From contig NZ_CP120367.1 in NCBI RefSeq assembly GCF_029892045.1, positions 1,178,001-1,242,000 of the forward strand: a stretch of DNA of 64,000 bases. Reading direction: 5' to 3'. Under the pieces are notes generated by a model that had not been told where the DNA came from, made no database searches, and saw nothing but the letters and a program-made list of their open reading frames with translations. Of the stretch, positions 27,492 to 35,569 are shown in pieces. Made by a program: the position numbers and the translations under genes. Position 1 is the stretch's first letter, and each line of letters begins with the position of its first letter. This stretch comes from Sinorhizobium numidicum. Lineage in GTDB: Bacteria; Pseudomonadota; Alphaproteobacteria; Rhizobiales; Rhizobiaceae.

Positions 27492-27876
27492 CTGCAGCCT
27501 CCTTCATCTGAGGGGTGAGCGGCCATTTTGCATTCTCAGTGCTAAGACGAGTGGGTGAAAATGGAATCCGACACTCCGCAACCCAAATTGCCGAAATTGG
27601 CCAGTTGCCACGGCCTTCCTATACGCCGCAGCCGTCATGATCCTCGTCAGACGGCGCCCGCCATCAATAAGGAGTTTCGGCACGGACTCTAAGGGCGACC
27701 GCGCCTGCCCGGTTGATCGTATCTGAGACATTTCAAGCCACGGACCAGAAGCAATCAAAAGACCAATAAACGTGCAGTATGACTAAACTATAGCCACAAA
27801 ATTATAATAAATAGGCAGTTATACTTTGCTTTTGCGCTTTATAATTCTGTGAAAGCGCAGTATGCTTTTCCTGTTT

Positions 27877-27973
27877 CTAGGGTTCCGATGCCGGATCGGG
27901 CATGACTGGACCGAGAGAGACCCCCGGTGGGGAGACATCCACCGGGCCCACGGCGGGATAAAAGCCCGGGAGG
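27877..27973 (+). promoter_or_regulatory. Guanidine-I (ykkC class) riboswitch
   Basis: The leader carries the hallmark blocks of the ykkC/guanidine-I aptamer in order: CTAGGGTTCCG, then ACTGGACCGAGAGA, then ACGGCGGGATAAAAGCCCGG, followed by GAGG. A variable helix (CCCGGTGGGGAGACATCCACCGGG) lies between blocks two and three. These aptamers bind free guanidinium and switch on downstream genes. It ends 94 bases before the ATG of the binding-protein gene. I see no strong terminator in the intervening sequence, so control of translation or an unrecognised platform is possible. It links the whole 28.1-33.4 kb operon to guanidine. Confidence 0.9.
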
Positions 27974-28067
27974 CTCATGCAGCGACATCGTTGCTTTGGG
28001 AATCCCGTCCCGTGATTTCCGAACTAAGAGCGCAGCGTGAGCCCCAATTTAACAAGGGGAACAGACG

Positions 28068-29159
28068 ATGCGTTTTGGAAATGGCAAATTCGGTATTCGT
28101 GCCCTGTCGGCAGCGGCTCTCGGTCTTCTATGTTCACTCTCGATTCTGGCGGACCGAGCACAGGCGGAGCCGAAGAAAGAATTCAATATCGCCTGGACGA
28201 TTTATGTCGGCTGGATGCCGTGGCCCTATGCCGCGGATGCCGGCATCGTCAAGAAATGGGCCGATAAATACGGCATCACCATCAACGTCAAACAGATCAA
28301 TGACTACGTCGAGTCGATCAATCAATACACCGCCGGCAGCTTCGACGGGGTGACGGCGACGAACATGGATGGCCTGACCATCCCCGCAGCGGGCGGCGTC
28401 GACACGACAATTCTGATCGTCGGTGACTTTTCGAACGGTAATGACGGCATTGTTTCCAAGACGGCAAAGACGGCTGCGGAGCTGAAGGGCCAGACGATCA
28501 ATCTCGTCGAACTGTCCGTCTCGCATTACCTGCTCGCCCGGGCGCTCGATAGCGTCGGTCTGGCGGAAAAGGACGTGACGATCGTCAATACGTCCGATGC
28601 CGACATCGTCGCCGCTTTCAAATCTCCGGAGACTTCGACCGTGGTGACCTGGAACCCGCTATTGGCCGAAGTCAATGCGGAACCCGGTTCCGTTCCGCTG
28701 TTCGACTCCACTAAAATTCCCGGAGAGATCATCGACACCTTGATGGTCAACACTGAGGTGCTGTCGGACAATCCCGACTTCGGCAAGGCCATTGCCGGCA
28801 TCTGGTACGAGACCATGTCGGTCCTGATGGATCCGGGCGAAAAAGGCAAAACGGCGCGTGCCGCCATGGGCTCGATGTCAGGCACCGACCTCGCCGGTTT
28901 CGACGCCCAGCTTGCGGCCACGAAGCTGTTTTCGACGCCACAGGAGGCCGTCGCCTTCACCGAGAGCGAGGATCTCGTCAAGACCATGGATCTCGTGCGG
29001 ACCTTCTCCTTCGATCACGGTCTGCTTGGCGACGGGGCGGCGGACAAGGACGTCGTCGGCATCGCTTTTCCGGGCGAACGGGTGCTGGGCTCCGCCGACA
29101 ATGTGAAGTTGCGCTTCGACGCCAGGTACATGAGGCTTGCCGCCGAAGGCTCGCTCTGA
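28068..29159 (+). CDS. Guanidine/urea-type ABC transporter substrate-binding protein
   Basis: 363 residues. Signal peptide (LSAAALGLLCSLSILADRAQA) and an NMT1-like fold: FNIAWTIYVGWMPWPYAADA, IKVKQI-type segment INVKQINDYVESINQY, VTATNMDGLTIPAAGGVDTT, and TVVTWNPLLAEVNAEPG. It resembles the binding proteins usually annotated as urea-carboxylase-region transporters (the family often found with guanidine carboxylase). The riboswitch directly upstream indicates guanidinium as the physiological ligand. Start ATG 28068 has AAGGGGA upstream. It is the first gene of an operon with permease, ATPase, hydrolase and nickel genes. Confidence 0.9.
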   Translation: MRFGNGKFGIRALSAAALGLLCSLSILADRAQAEPKKEFNIAWTIYVGWMPWPYAADAGIVKKWADKYGITINVKQINDYVESINQYTAGSFDGVTATNMDGLTIPAAGGVDTTILIVGDFSNGNDGIVSKTAKTAAELKGQTINLVELSVSHYLLARALDSVGLAEKDVTIVNTSDADIVAAFKSPETSTVVTWNPLLAEVNAEPGSVPLFDSTKIPGEIIDTLMVNTEVLSDNPDFGKAIAGIWYETMSVLMDPGEKGKTARAAMGSMSGTDLAGFDAQLAATKLFSTPQEAVAFTESEDLVKTMDLVRTFSFDHGLLGDGAADKDVVGIAFPGERVLGSADNVKLRFDARYMRLAAEGSL

Positions 29160-29241
29160 TCTTTCAGTCGCGGGGCGCACAACTGGTGCTGCCTCGCCTG
29201 ATCTTCGCCCGAGGTTTCTCTCCAAGATTGGGAACTGGCTC

Positions 29242-30063
29242 ATGCGACGCGCCATCAACATCGTCCCGGGATCGGGAACGCGTATCCTGCTCGCCTTTCT
29301 GCCCTTTCTGTTGATCGCCTGCCTTTATGTCGTCGCCTCGGCGGAGCGCCAGGCTGCCAATCCGGGCGACAAGCTTTTGCCGCCGATCGCCCAGATGGCG
29401 ACAAGTGTCAGCCGGCTCGCGAGCGAACCTGATCGGCGATCCGGCAACCTGACCCTCTGGTCGGACACGGCGGCCAGCCTCCGGAGATTGGCTATGGGGC
29501 TCGGCGCTGCCGCCAGCATCGGCCTTGTGCTCGGACTGGCGCTCGGCTTGCTGCCTATGGCAAGTGCCGGACTATCGCCGCTCGTTGCCGTCGTCTCGAT
29601 GATACCGCCGATGGCAATCCTGCCGGTCCTTTTCATTGTCTTCGGATTGGGCGAACTCTCCAAGGTCGTGCTGATCGTGATCGGCATCACGCCTTTTCTT
29701 GTCCGCGACCTCGCCATGACCGTCGCTGCCATCCCGCGAGAGCAGATGGTCAAGGCGCAAACGCTTGGCGCTTCCACATGGCAAATAATGCTGCGCGTGG
29801 CGCTGCCGCAGACCATGCCGCGGCTCATCGAAGCGCTGAGGCTCTCGCTCGGTCCGGCCTTCCTCTTCCTCATTTCAGCGGAAGCGATCGCTGCCGAAAG
29901 CGGCCTTGGCTACCGCATTTTCCTCGTCCGACGCTACCTCGCGATGGATGTGATCCTGCCATACGTCGCCTGGATTACCCTCCTCGCCTACCTGTTCGAC
30001 TGGCTGCTGGCTCGGATCGCCCGCCGCGGTTTTCCCTGGGCCTATGGTCAGGAGGCACGCTGA
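29242..30063 (+). CDS. ABC transporter permease (NitT/TauT type)
   Basis: 273 residues with about six membrane segments. The cytoplasmic EAA loop reads EQMVKAQTLGASTWQIMLRVALPQTMPRLIEALRLSLG in parts (EAA-like motif around residue 175). The N-terminal half contains IPPMAILPVLFIVFGLGELS, a typical transmembrane signature of SsuC/TauC-type permeases. It forms the inner-membrane channel for the substrate captured by the upstream binding protein. ATG 29242 is chosen; earlier in-frame ATG 29137 overlaps the end of the binding-protein gene and gives an unlikely N-terminal extension. Its stop shares one base with the ATPase ATG, so translation is coupled. Confidence 0.88.
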   Translation: MRRAINIVPGSGTRILLAFLPFLLIACLYVVASAERQAANPGDKLLPPIAQMATSVSRLASEPDRRSGNLTLWSDTAASLRRLAMGLGAAASIGLVLGLALGLLPMASAGLSPLVAVVSMIPPMAILPVLFIVFGLGELSKVVLIVIGITPFLVRDLAMTVAAIPREQMVKAQTLGASTWQIMLRVALPQTMPRLIEALRLSLGPAFLFLISAEAIAAESGLGYRIFLVRRYLAMDVILPYVAWITLLAYLFDWLLARIARRGFPWAYGQEAR

Positions 30064-30869
30064 TGAGTGACATCCGCGTCCACAACGTCTGGATGGAATA
30101 TGGCGATCAGATCGTGCTCGAAAACATCGCCCTCGACATCGCTTCCGGCGCCTTCGTCTCCGTAGTCGGGCCTTCGGGCTGCGGCAAATCCACCTTTCTC
30201 CGGATGATCCTTGGGCAGGAACGGCCGACACGCGGCACCATCACGCTCGATGGAGCGGCACTTCCGCACGAGCCGGGTCCGGATCGCGGCGTCGTCTTCC
30301 AGCGTTATTCCGTCTTTCCGCACCTGAACGTGCTCCAGAACGTGCTGATCGCCTTTGAGTTCGCCGAAAGCCCGATCACCGCCAAGCTGTTTGGAACGCG
30401 GAAGAAGGCGGCCGTCGAAAAGGCGCAGGCGCTCGTCGAGGCAGTTGGGCTCGGCGAACATGCGCAGAAATTTCCGAGCGCCCTGTCCGGAGGGCAGCAG
30501 CAGCGCCTGGCGATCGCCCAGGCACTGGCGAGGAAGCCCAAGGTGCTGCTGCTCGACGAGCCGTTCGGCGCGCTCGATCCCGGAACACGGGCTCAGATGC
30601 ATGCGCTGATCAAGCCGCTCTGGCGTGAGCTCGGCATGACCGTGATCATGATCACCCACGATCTCAAGGAAGCCTTCGGCCTCGGCACGCGTCTTCTCGC
30701 CTTCGATAAGCCACGCATCGACCCGCAGGCGCCTGAGCGCTACGGCGCCCGCATCATTTACGACCTCGATCTCAGCCGCGACGGCCCGGTCCCCGTACTC
30801 GGATTTTCGAGGCCGATGAAAGCTAGAGAACCTCCTAAGGAAGATAGAAGGAGCAGCCCCCATGCGTGA
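30063..30869 (+). CDS. ABC transporter ATP-binding protein (NitT/TauT type)
   Basis: 268 residues. Walker A is VVGPSGCGKSTFLRM near residue 39, the Q-loop is GVVFQRYSVFPHL, the signature is SALSGGQQQRLAIAQALA, Walker B is VLLLDEPFGALDP, and the switch His is in MITHDLKEAFGL. It powers the guanidine-type importer. The ATG at 30063 overlaps the permease stop by one base, and its own 3' end overlaps the hydrolase start by 8 bases. The frame upstream of 30063 lies inside the permease and is not part of the gene. The C-terminus carries an extended tail (KAREPPKEDRRSSPHA). Confidence 0.92.
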   Translation: MSDIRVHNVWMEYGDQIVLENIALDIASGAFVSVVGPSGCGKSTFLRMILGQERPTRGTITLDGAALPHEPGPDRGVVFQRYSVFPHLNVLQNVLIAFEFAESPITAKLFGTRKKAAVEKAQALVEAVGLGEHAQKFPSALSGGQQQRLAIAQALARKPKVLLLDEPFGALDPGTRAQMHALIKPLWRELGMTVIMITHDLKEAFGLGTRLLAFDKPRIDPQAPERYGARIIYDLDLSRDGPVPVLGFSRPMKAREPPKEDRRSSPHA

Positions 30870-32067
30870 ACCGCCAATCCGCCAATCCCGCCGCGCCGGC
30901 CCGATCCGCACACCCGTTCGCGGGCAATGTCACCACCCGGATTTCAACATGCTCGACAGCCAGGGCTGGAAAGCGCTCGAGGCGGAGGAGAAGCTCTCCG
31001 GCAAGGGTTGGGGCCGGGAGAAGAAATGGGCTCTGGACATGGGACTGCCGGGATCGGAGAGCCTGACGGATAAGTCGATCCCGACCTTCGCGCGTGGCGA
31101 GTTGCCGCATTTCGCCGGCATCAACACCTTCCTTAAGGCCCCCTATGTCGAAAATGTCCGCGACGTCGGCAAATATGACGCGGCCGTCCTCGGCATCCCC
31201 TTCGACAGCGGTACCACCTATCGTCCGGGGACGCGCTTCGGGCCGCAGGGCATCCGCCGCATTTCAGCGCTCTACACGCCCTACAACTACGAAATGGGCG
31301 TCGACCTGCGCGAGCAGATGACGCTTTGCGATGCCGGCGATGTCTTCACCATTCCGGCCAATCTCGAAAAAAGCTTCGATCAGATCACCCGCGGCGTCAG
31401 CCACGTCTTTTCTTCCGGGGCGCTGCCGATCATGCTCGGCGGCGACCATTCCATCGGCTTTCCCTGCGTGCGCGGCATTGCCGAATGCACCTCGAAGCGC
31501 ATCGGCATTATTCATTTCGACCGCCATATCGACATCCAGGAAAGGGATCTCGATGAGCGCATGCACACCACGCCCTGGTTCTGGGCGACGAACCTGCCGA
31601 ATGTCTCGCCGAAGAATCTCGTCCAGCTCGGCATCGGCGGCTGGCAGGTGCCGCGCGACGGCGTGAAGGTGGCGCGCGAGCGCGGCACCAATGTGCTGAC
31701 GATCGACGACATCGAGAAACTGGGGCCGGAGAAGACCGCGGAGATCGCACTGGAACTCGCCTGGAAGGATGCTGACGCCGTCTATATTTCCTTCGACGTC
31801 GACAGCATCGATTGCGGCTTCGTTCCCGGCACTGGCTGGCCGGAACCGGGCGGCTTCCTGCCGCGCGAGGCGCTGAAGATCCTGGGTTTGGTCGCGGCGG
31901 AGGGGCTCTGCGGGCTCGAAGTGGTGGAAGTGAGCCCCCCCTACGACACCTCGGACATCACCGCGCTTTTCGGCGTGCGCGTCGTGGTGGAGGCGCTCGG
32001 TTCCATGGTGGCGCACGGCAAGCTCGGCGCGCACAAGCACCTTATCGATAAGCCGGTAAGCTTCTGA
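30862..32067 (+). CDS. gdmH: Ureohydrolase-family guanidine hydrolase (GdmH-type), Ni/Mn metal centre
   Basis: 401 residues of the arginase/agmatinase family. Metal ligands: His196 in LGGDHSIG, Asp220/His222/Asp224 in FDRHIDIQ, and Asp312/Asp314 in SFDVDSID. Three things set it apart from SpeB agmatinases: an extension of about 100 residues before the catalytic core; FDRH in place of FDAH; and Trp326 in GTGWPEPGG where agmatinases have PGTGTPE. Length and these features match the nickel-dependent guanidine hydrolase described from Synechocystis, which cleaves guanidine to urea and ammonia. The guanidine riboswitch, importer and nickel genes around it agree. Generic annotation would call it agmatinase. 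ATG 30862 has AAGGAG seven bases upstream and overlaps the ATPase gene. Confidence 0.85.
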   Translation: MREPPIRQSRRAGPIRTPVRGQCHHPDFNMLDSQGWKALEAEEKLSGKGWGREKKWALDMGLPGSESLTDKSIPTFARGELPHFAGINTFLKAPYVENVRDVGKYDAAVLGIPFDSGTTYRPGTRFGPQGIRRISALYTPYNYEMGVDLREQMTLCDAGDVFTIPANLEKSFDQITRGVSHVFSSGALPIMLGGDHSIGFPCVRGIAECTSKRIGIIHFDRHIDIQERDLDERMHTTPWFWATNLPNVSPKNLVQLGIGGWQVPRDGVKVARERGTNVLTIDDIEKLGPEKTAEIALELAWKDADAVYISFDVDSIDCGFVPGTGWPEPGGFLPREALKILGLVAAEGLCGLEVVEVSPPYDTSDITALFGVRVVVEALGSMVAHGKLGAHKHLIDKPVSF

Positions 32068-32077
32068 GGAGGCGGCG

Positions 32078-32602
32078 ATGCACGGCGGACATCATCACAA
32101 CCATCACTCTCGTCATGATCACGATCACGGCGACGATCATGACCACCACCAACACGGCGGTCCCGGCCATAACCGGCAGCGCGGCACACTGCAATGGCAG
32201 GTGCCGCACCGACCGGAAAGCGAGGACTTGTCGCTGCCGCTTCAACGCGATCTCGACCTTGTCGAAGCGAGCTTCGTCGAGAACTTCGCCCGCGCGACCG
32301 ACAGGACCAGTTTCCTGCGGCTCTCGGGCATCCCCTTTGTCGGCCTTGATGGCTCGGGGAAAGCGCTGCACCTGCTGTGCGTCGAAGTCGCAGATCGCAC
32401 GGACGTCGGCGCGGTCGTGCCGCTGCTGGGCGGAACGGGCGTCCGCTACGATCCGCTTCCCTCACGCATGACCTCGCGGCGCCACGACCTCGGCTTCCTC
32501 TATCATGACGGCCGCTCGACCCTCCGGCTTTCCTTCGCCGAGGCTCGCAAGCTGGAGGACCGAACCGACGCCTCGCATTTCGACATCGAACCAACCGAAT
32601 GA
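32078..32602 (+). CDS. Histidine-rich protein, probable nickel-handling factor
   Basis: 174 residues. The first 31 residues contain 14 histidines alternating with Asp/Gly (MHGGHHHNHHSRHDHDHGDD onwards), a typical Ni-binding tail as in UreE or HypB. The rest (SEDLSLPLQRDLDLVEASFV, GTGVRYDPLPSR, HDLGFLYHDGRSTLRLSFAE) is a small folded domain that I do not recognise. It starts 11 bases after the hydrolase with GAGG upstream. By position it could store or insert nickel for the hydrolase, taking the place of the HypA/HypB-like accessory proteins reported next to cyanobacterial guanidine hydrolase. Function is inferred, not shown. Confidence 0.75.
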   Translation: MHGGHHHNHHSRHDHDHGDDHDHHQHGGPGHNRQRGTLQWQVPHRPESEDLSLPLQRDLDLVEASFVENFARATDRTSFLRLSGIPFVGLDGSGKALHLLCVEVADRTDVGAVVPLLGGTGVRYDPLPSRMTSRRHDLGFLYHDGRSTLRLSFAEARKLEDRTDASHFDIEPTE

Positions 32603-32629
32603 ATTCTCTTTCCCAGAAGGGGCCACATC

Positions 32630-33217
32630 ATGAACCTCAGAAATCTCACCACGCTTGCAGCCGTTGTCGCCACCGTTCCCGGCCAGGCTCTGGCGCATAC
32701 CGGCGGCGACCATGTCCACGGAGCGGCAAGCGGCTTCCTCCACCCCTTCTCCGGCCTTGATCACCTCGTCGCCATGGTGGCCGTCGGGCTGATTGCCGCG
32801 CGCCTGGGTGGCCCCGCGCTCTGGCGGCTGCCGCTTGCTTTCGTCTCCGCCATGGTGTTCGGCGCTGTAATGGCCAAGACCGGCATGAACATGCCACTGA
32901 CCGAAACGGCTATTCTCGCTTCAGTCATCGCTTTTGGCGCAACCCTGATCGTGAACGCGAATGTGCCTGTCACCCTTGTCGTCGCTGGAACCGCCGCCTT
33001 CGCCTTCTTTCATGGCTTTGCCCACGGGGTCGAGGGGTCGGCAGCCGCCCCATTCGGCTATGTCCTCGGTTTCGTCTGCGGTACGGCGATCCTGCACGCG
33101 ATCGGCATTGCCGCACGATGGGCTCTGCTTCGATATAGCGGCGTCGCCACGGCGGCACTTCGCATCGTCGGAACTCTCGTCACCGGCGTCGGCATAGGAC
33201 TGGCCTATCTCGCGTGA
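32630..33217 (+). CDS. HupE/UreJ-family nickel permease
   Basis: 195 residues with about six membrane segments and the family hallmark HPFSGLDHLVAMVAVGLIAA preceded by an N-terminal signal-like segment and a short His-containing stretch (HTGGDHVHG). HupE and UreJ proteins facilitate nickel uptake for hydrogenase and urease. Two further conserved His residues are in FAFFHGFAHGVEGS. Start ATG follows the His-rich gene by 27 bases and carries an AGAAGGGG upstream. In this operon it would supply nickel to the guanidine hydrolase. No urease or hydrogenase genes are in the window. Confidence 0.9.
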   Translation: MNLRNLTTLAAVVATVPGQALAHTGGDHVHGAASGFLHPFSGLDHLVAMVAVGLIAARLGGPALWRLPLAFVSAMVFGAVMAKTGMNMPLTETAILASVIAFGATLIVNANVPVTLVVAGTAAFAFFHGFAHGVEGSAAAPFGYVLGFVCGTAILHAIGIAARWALLRYSGVATAALRIVGTLVTGVGIGLAYLA

Positions 33218-33242
33218 GGCTCGCAAACGCAAGGAGATGCAG

Positions 33243-33407
33243 ATGCGTTCGATTGCCGGCACGCTGGCTCACTGGCGAGAGCTCGTGTTTTCTGGCCTTG
33301 CATTCCGTTTTGCCGATTTTGCATCGATGCGGCCGGGACAGCGCGAAGCTGCGGGTCGCGGTTTGCGGAGAAAAGAGGCAAACGACGATCCAGGAGCGAA
33401 GCAATAG
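33243..33407 (+). CDS. Small ORF (54 residues) at the end of the guanidine operon
   Basis: 54 residues with AAGGAG exactly six bases upstream of ATG 33243, 25 bases after hupE. The product begins MRSIAGTLAHWRELVFSGLA and continues FRFADFASMRPGQREAAGRG, then a basic and acidic tail. I do not recognise a family. The excellent ribosome-binding site and close position argue for a real gene; the absence of a known homologue argues for caution. The remaining 178 bases to the next gene (33408-33585) show nothing. Confidence 0.45.
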   Translation: MRSIAGTLAHWRELVFSGLAFRFADFASMRPGQREAAGRGLRRKEANDDPGAKQ

Positions 33408-33585
33408 GGATCAAAAAGGAATAGCGATATTCGGGCGCGCTGTTCCCATGGAGCCGACGGCCGTCGGGAGAACAGACTGCGGCAACGTACGGTAGCGTCC
33501 AGGCCGCGGGAAGAGATCTTTGGCAGCTCCCGCGGCCCTTAAAGCTGCCCTTGCCACAGTCGTGGCGAATACCTGTTGAACCCGA

Positions 33586-34248
33586 CTACTTTCCGGTTTG
33601 CGCGGTAGGAGCAGCAACCGGCTTTGACTCCGGTGATCCGCGGAAGCGCAGGAAAATGGAAAGTACGACAAGCACCAAGGTCGAGAGAAATTCCGACTGC
33701 CAGTTCTGGAAGCATTCGAACCAGAATTCCGAATCTGCCAGTCGTGTCCAGATGTCGAAGGACGGCTCGCCGTGGCGCATGGCTTCAAGGTTGGCCGCAG
33801 CGGCACTTCCATAAAGATGCAGAACGAAAGATAAAACGAAAAGAGCGGCAAGGACGATGGCCAACGAATAGGAATAGAGCGTCCGCACCAGGCGACCTCG
33901 GCGGATCGGCCACGGCACCGCGGGGTCTTCCTTCCGGTGGCGCGGGCCTTCGTCGACTTCCGTATCGCCGGCGTCGGGGTCCTTCGATTCGGCGGAGCCG
34001 CGCTGATAGAGGAACGCCGTCAGGCAGACGTACGCAGTCATCTGCAGGAACTCGCTTTCCCAGTTTTCAAAGAGAGCCGAAAGGAAATGGCCGGAAAAGA
34101 CGTAATCGACGAGGGTTACGGGGGAACCATTATGCAATGATGCTTCGTGATTGAAGGTTTCCACGCCGGCGACGAGCATGCCCGCAATCGTAGCGGCGGT
34201 CATCAAAGAAAGCGTAATAGACAATCCGTTATCTCGCAGGAACGACAT
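33586..34248 (-). CDS. DUF6766-type membrane protein with an internal duplication
   Basis: 220 residues and four hydrophobic segments (about residues 9-29, 62-82, 123-145 and 178-200). The second and fourth units repeat each other: NWESEFLQMTAYVCLTAFLY...RGSAESK against NWQSEFLSTLVLVVLSIFLR...RGSPESK, so the gene arose by duplication of a two-helix unit. Family function is unknown; it is common in rhizobia next to general-stress genes. It lies 74 bases downstream of the next minus-strand gene and may belong to its stress-controlled transcript. Confidence 0.75.
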   Translation of the reverse strand: MSFLRDNGLSITLSLMTAATIAGMLVAGVETFNHEASLHNGSPVTLVDYVFSGHFLSALFENWESEFLQMTAYVCLTAFLYQRGSAESKDPDAGDTEVDEGPRHRKEDPAVPWPIRRGRLVRTLYSYSLAIVLAALFVLSFVLHLYGSAAAANLEAMRHGEPSFDIWTRLADSEFWFECFQNWQSEFLSTLVLVVLSIFLRFRGSPESKPVAAPTAQTGK

Positions 34249-34322
34249 TTGGCCTTCTCCGCTTGTTGGCTGCGACTGACCGTCTCACTCAACTTCGATC
34301 GTCGCGAAATCGGAAATTTGGA

Positions 34323-34817
34323 TCAGCCGGCGATAAACCAAAACAGCGACGCCGCGACGAGAATGAAAAGCGCTATTGCCCCGAGAAAGCGAAGCATGCC
34401 GGCGTTGGTGTTTTCGCCAAGGGCGCGGTTCCACATTTCGCCGCCCGTCCCGTCATCGGAGAGATCACTGTCCTCGGCCATTCCATGGACGGAGCTGCCG
34501 GCTGCGGGCGCGCGTCCAGCCTCGAACTTCTCGCGGCTCCGACCATAATCCTGAGGCGGCGGTTGCGCGGGATCCGCCGATGCTTCGCTTGCCGGGCCAA
34601 TATCCGCCGCCGCTGCGCCCGCATCCGACGCATCGGCGACGTGATCCCCGAGCGACGCTTTGTCTTCCTCTTCGGGCAAGCCGAGCTCGGCAGCCCTCCA
34701 GGCTTGTTGCGGCCTTTCAGAGCGATCGGACGCCGGCGATTTGCGCGTCGGCACAGCAGCCTCTCCCGGCCTGCGGCCGTCTTCTTGTGGAGTTCCAGTG
34801 CCTTGTTTCTGTTGCAT
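34323..34817 (-). CDS. Stress-associated protein with a C-terminal membrane anchor
   Basis: 164 residues. The first about 130 are hydrophilic, acidic and low in complexity, with EDKASLGDHVADASDAG and Ala/Pro-rich tracts. A single C-terminal membrane segment (GMLRFLGAIALFILVAASLF) follows, as in tail-anchored proteins. I do not recognise a family. ATG 34817 is chosen because AAGGAG is eight bases upstream; a much longer frame to 35045 is rejected. The gene is preceded by an RpoE2-type promoter (34905-34880), so it probably belongs to the general stress regulon. Confidence 0.7.
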   Translation of the reverse strand: MQQKQGTGTPQEDGRRPGEAAVPTRKSPASDRSERPQQAWRAAELGLPEEEDKASLGDHVADASDAGAAAADIGPASEASADPAQPPPQDYGRSREKFEAGRAPAAGSSVHGMAEDSDLSDDGTGGEMWNRALGENTNAGMLRFLGAIALFILVAASLFWFIAG

Positions 34818-34879
34818 TTTTCGCACTCCTTGCCGCACCGAGACGCGGCAGCTTTCTCCTGAAACACTCGCTTTTTGAA

Positions 34880-34905
34880 AACGGTACGGCGGAACCTTTT
34901 GTTCC
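34880..34905 (-). promoter_or_regulatory. RpoE2-type promoter (GGAAC-N19-TT)
   Basis: On the minus strand GGAAC at 34905-34901 and TT at 34881-34880, preceded by CCG (CCGTT). It is 63 bases upstream of the start of the tail-anchored stress protein gene. Confidence 0.7.
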
Positions 34906-34947
34906 GCTTTCGCAAGGGGAGCGAAGGGCAGACTCGATGCGGTGGGA

Positions 34948-35376
34948 TTAGGCGCAGCCAAATTCATCCCGAAGGATGTCGAGTCCGCGCCGGTACTTCG
35001 AAGCGTCCCCGCCCACGCTTTGCAGTTGGTGTAGATTGTCTTCAAGGTCAGCGCGCTTTACCAGTCGGGCGAGCTGATTGGACGCAGCACGGCGAACAAA
35101 GCCGCTATCGTCCTCGCCTTCACGACGTGTCATCGCCTCGACCGCGGCCACGATGCCGGCGGAGAACCCTTCTTCGGCCAGCCGGGACAAGCTCCAATCG
35201 GGCGCCTTTTCCACCACGTCATGAAGGTAGGCGAGTGTCTTTCCTGCGTCGCCTTCAACCCCTCCGGCAACCCGTTCACAGTGTCGGATAAAAGGTAAGC
35301 CAGTCTTGTCGGTCTGATCGCGATGCGCAACCGAGGCGATTTGGATGGCTCTGGTCAGAGCCTCGCGCGAATTCAT
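34948..35376 (-). CDS. HD-domain phosphohydrolase (SpoT/MESH1-like)
   Basis: 142 residues with the HD-type metal-binding pattern: AHRDQTDKTGLPFIRHCERV carries the first His and the second follows, then TLAYLHDVVEKAPDWSL with the HD pair, and the late Asp in VKRADLEDNLHQL. The length fits the small MESH1-like (p)ppGpp hydrolase branch, but nucleotide specificity cannot be read from sequence. It stands alone and its C-terminal region (SKYRRGLDILRDEFG) is conserved in rhizobial relatives. No stress-type promoter was found immediately upstream; a RIME-type repeat lies 50 bases upstream. Confidence 0.75.
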   Translation of the reverse strand: MNSREALTRAIQIASVAHRDQTDKTGLPFIRHCERVAGGVEGDAGKTLAYLHDVVEKAPDWSLSRLAEEGFSAGIVAAVEAMTRREGEDDSGFVRRAASNQLARLVKRADLEDNLHQLQSVGGDASKYRRGLDILRDEFGCA

Positions 35377-35425
35377 TCTCCCCTCCCCCGACCAACCTTA
35401 ACAGAGTACATCGTCCCATCTGACA

Positions 35426-35530
35426 CTACAGCGCCGTGCGTCTTTTCAGACGCACAACGGTCGCTGTAGCACTTTGAATTGCTGCTGTTTTTACCCTTAA
35501 ATCGGTTCCGACTTAGGGAAACGTGCAGCA
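35426..35530. repeat. RIME-type intergenic mosaic repeat, copy 3 (inverted)
   Basis: Full element in the opposite orientation to copies 1 and 2 (CTACAGCGCCGTGCGTC... to ...GTGCAGCAG), between the HD-domain gene and the CBS gene. Confidence 0.8.
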
Positions 35531-35569
35531 GGTCCGATGGGACGACGGATAGCTCCGTTTCTAGGCGCG

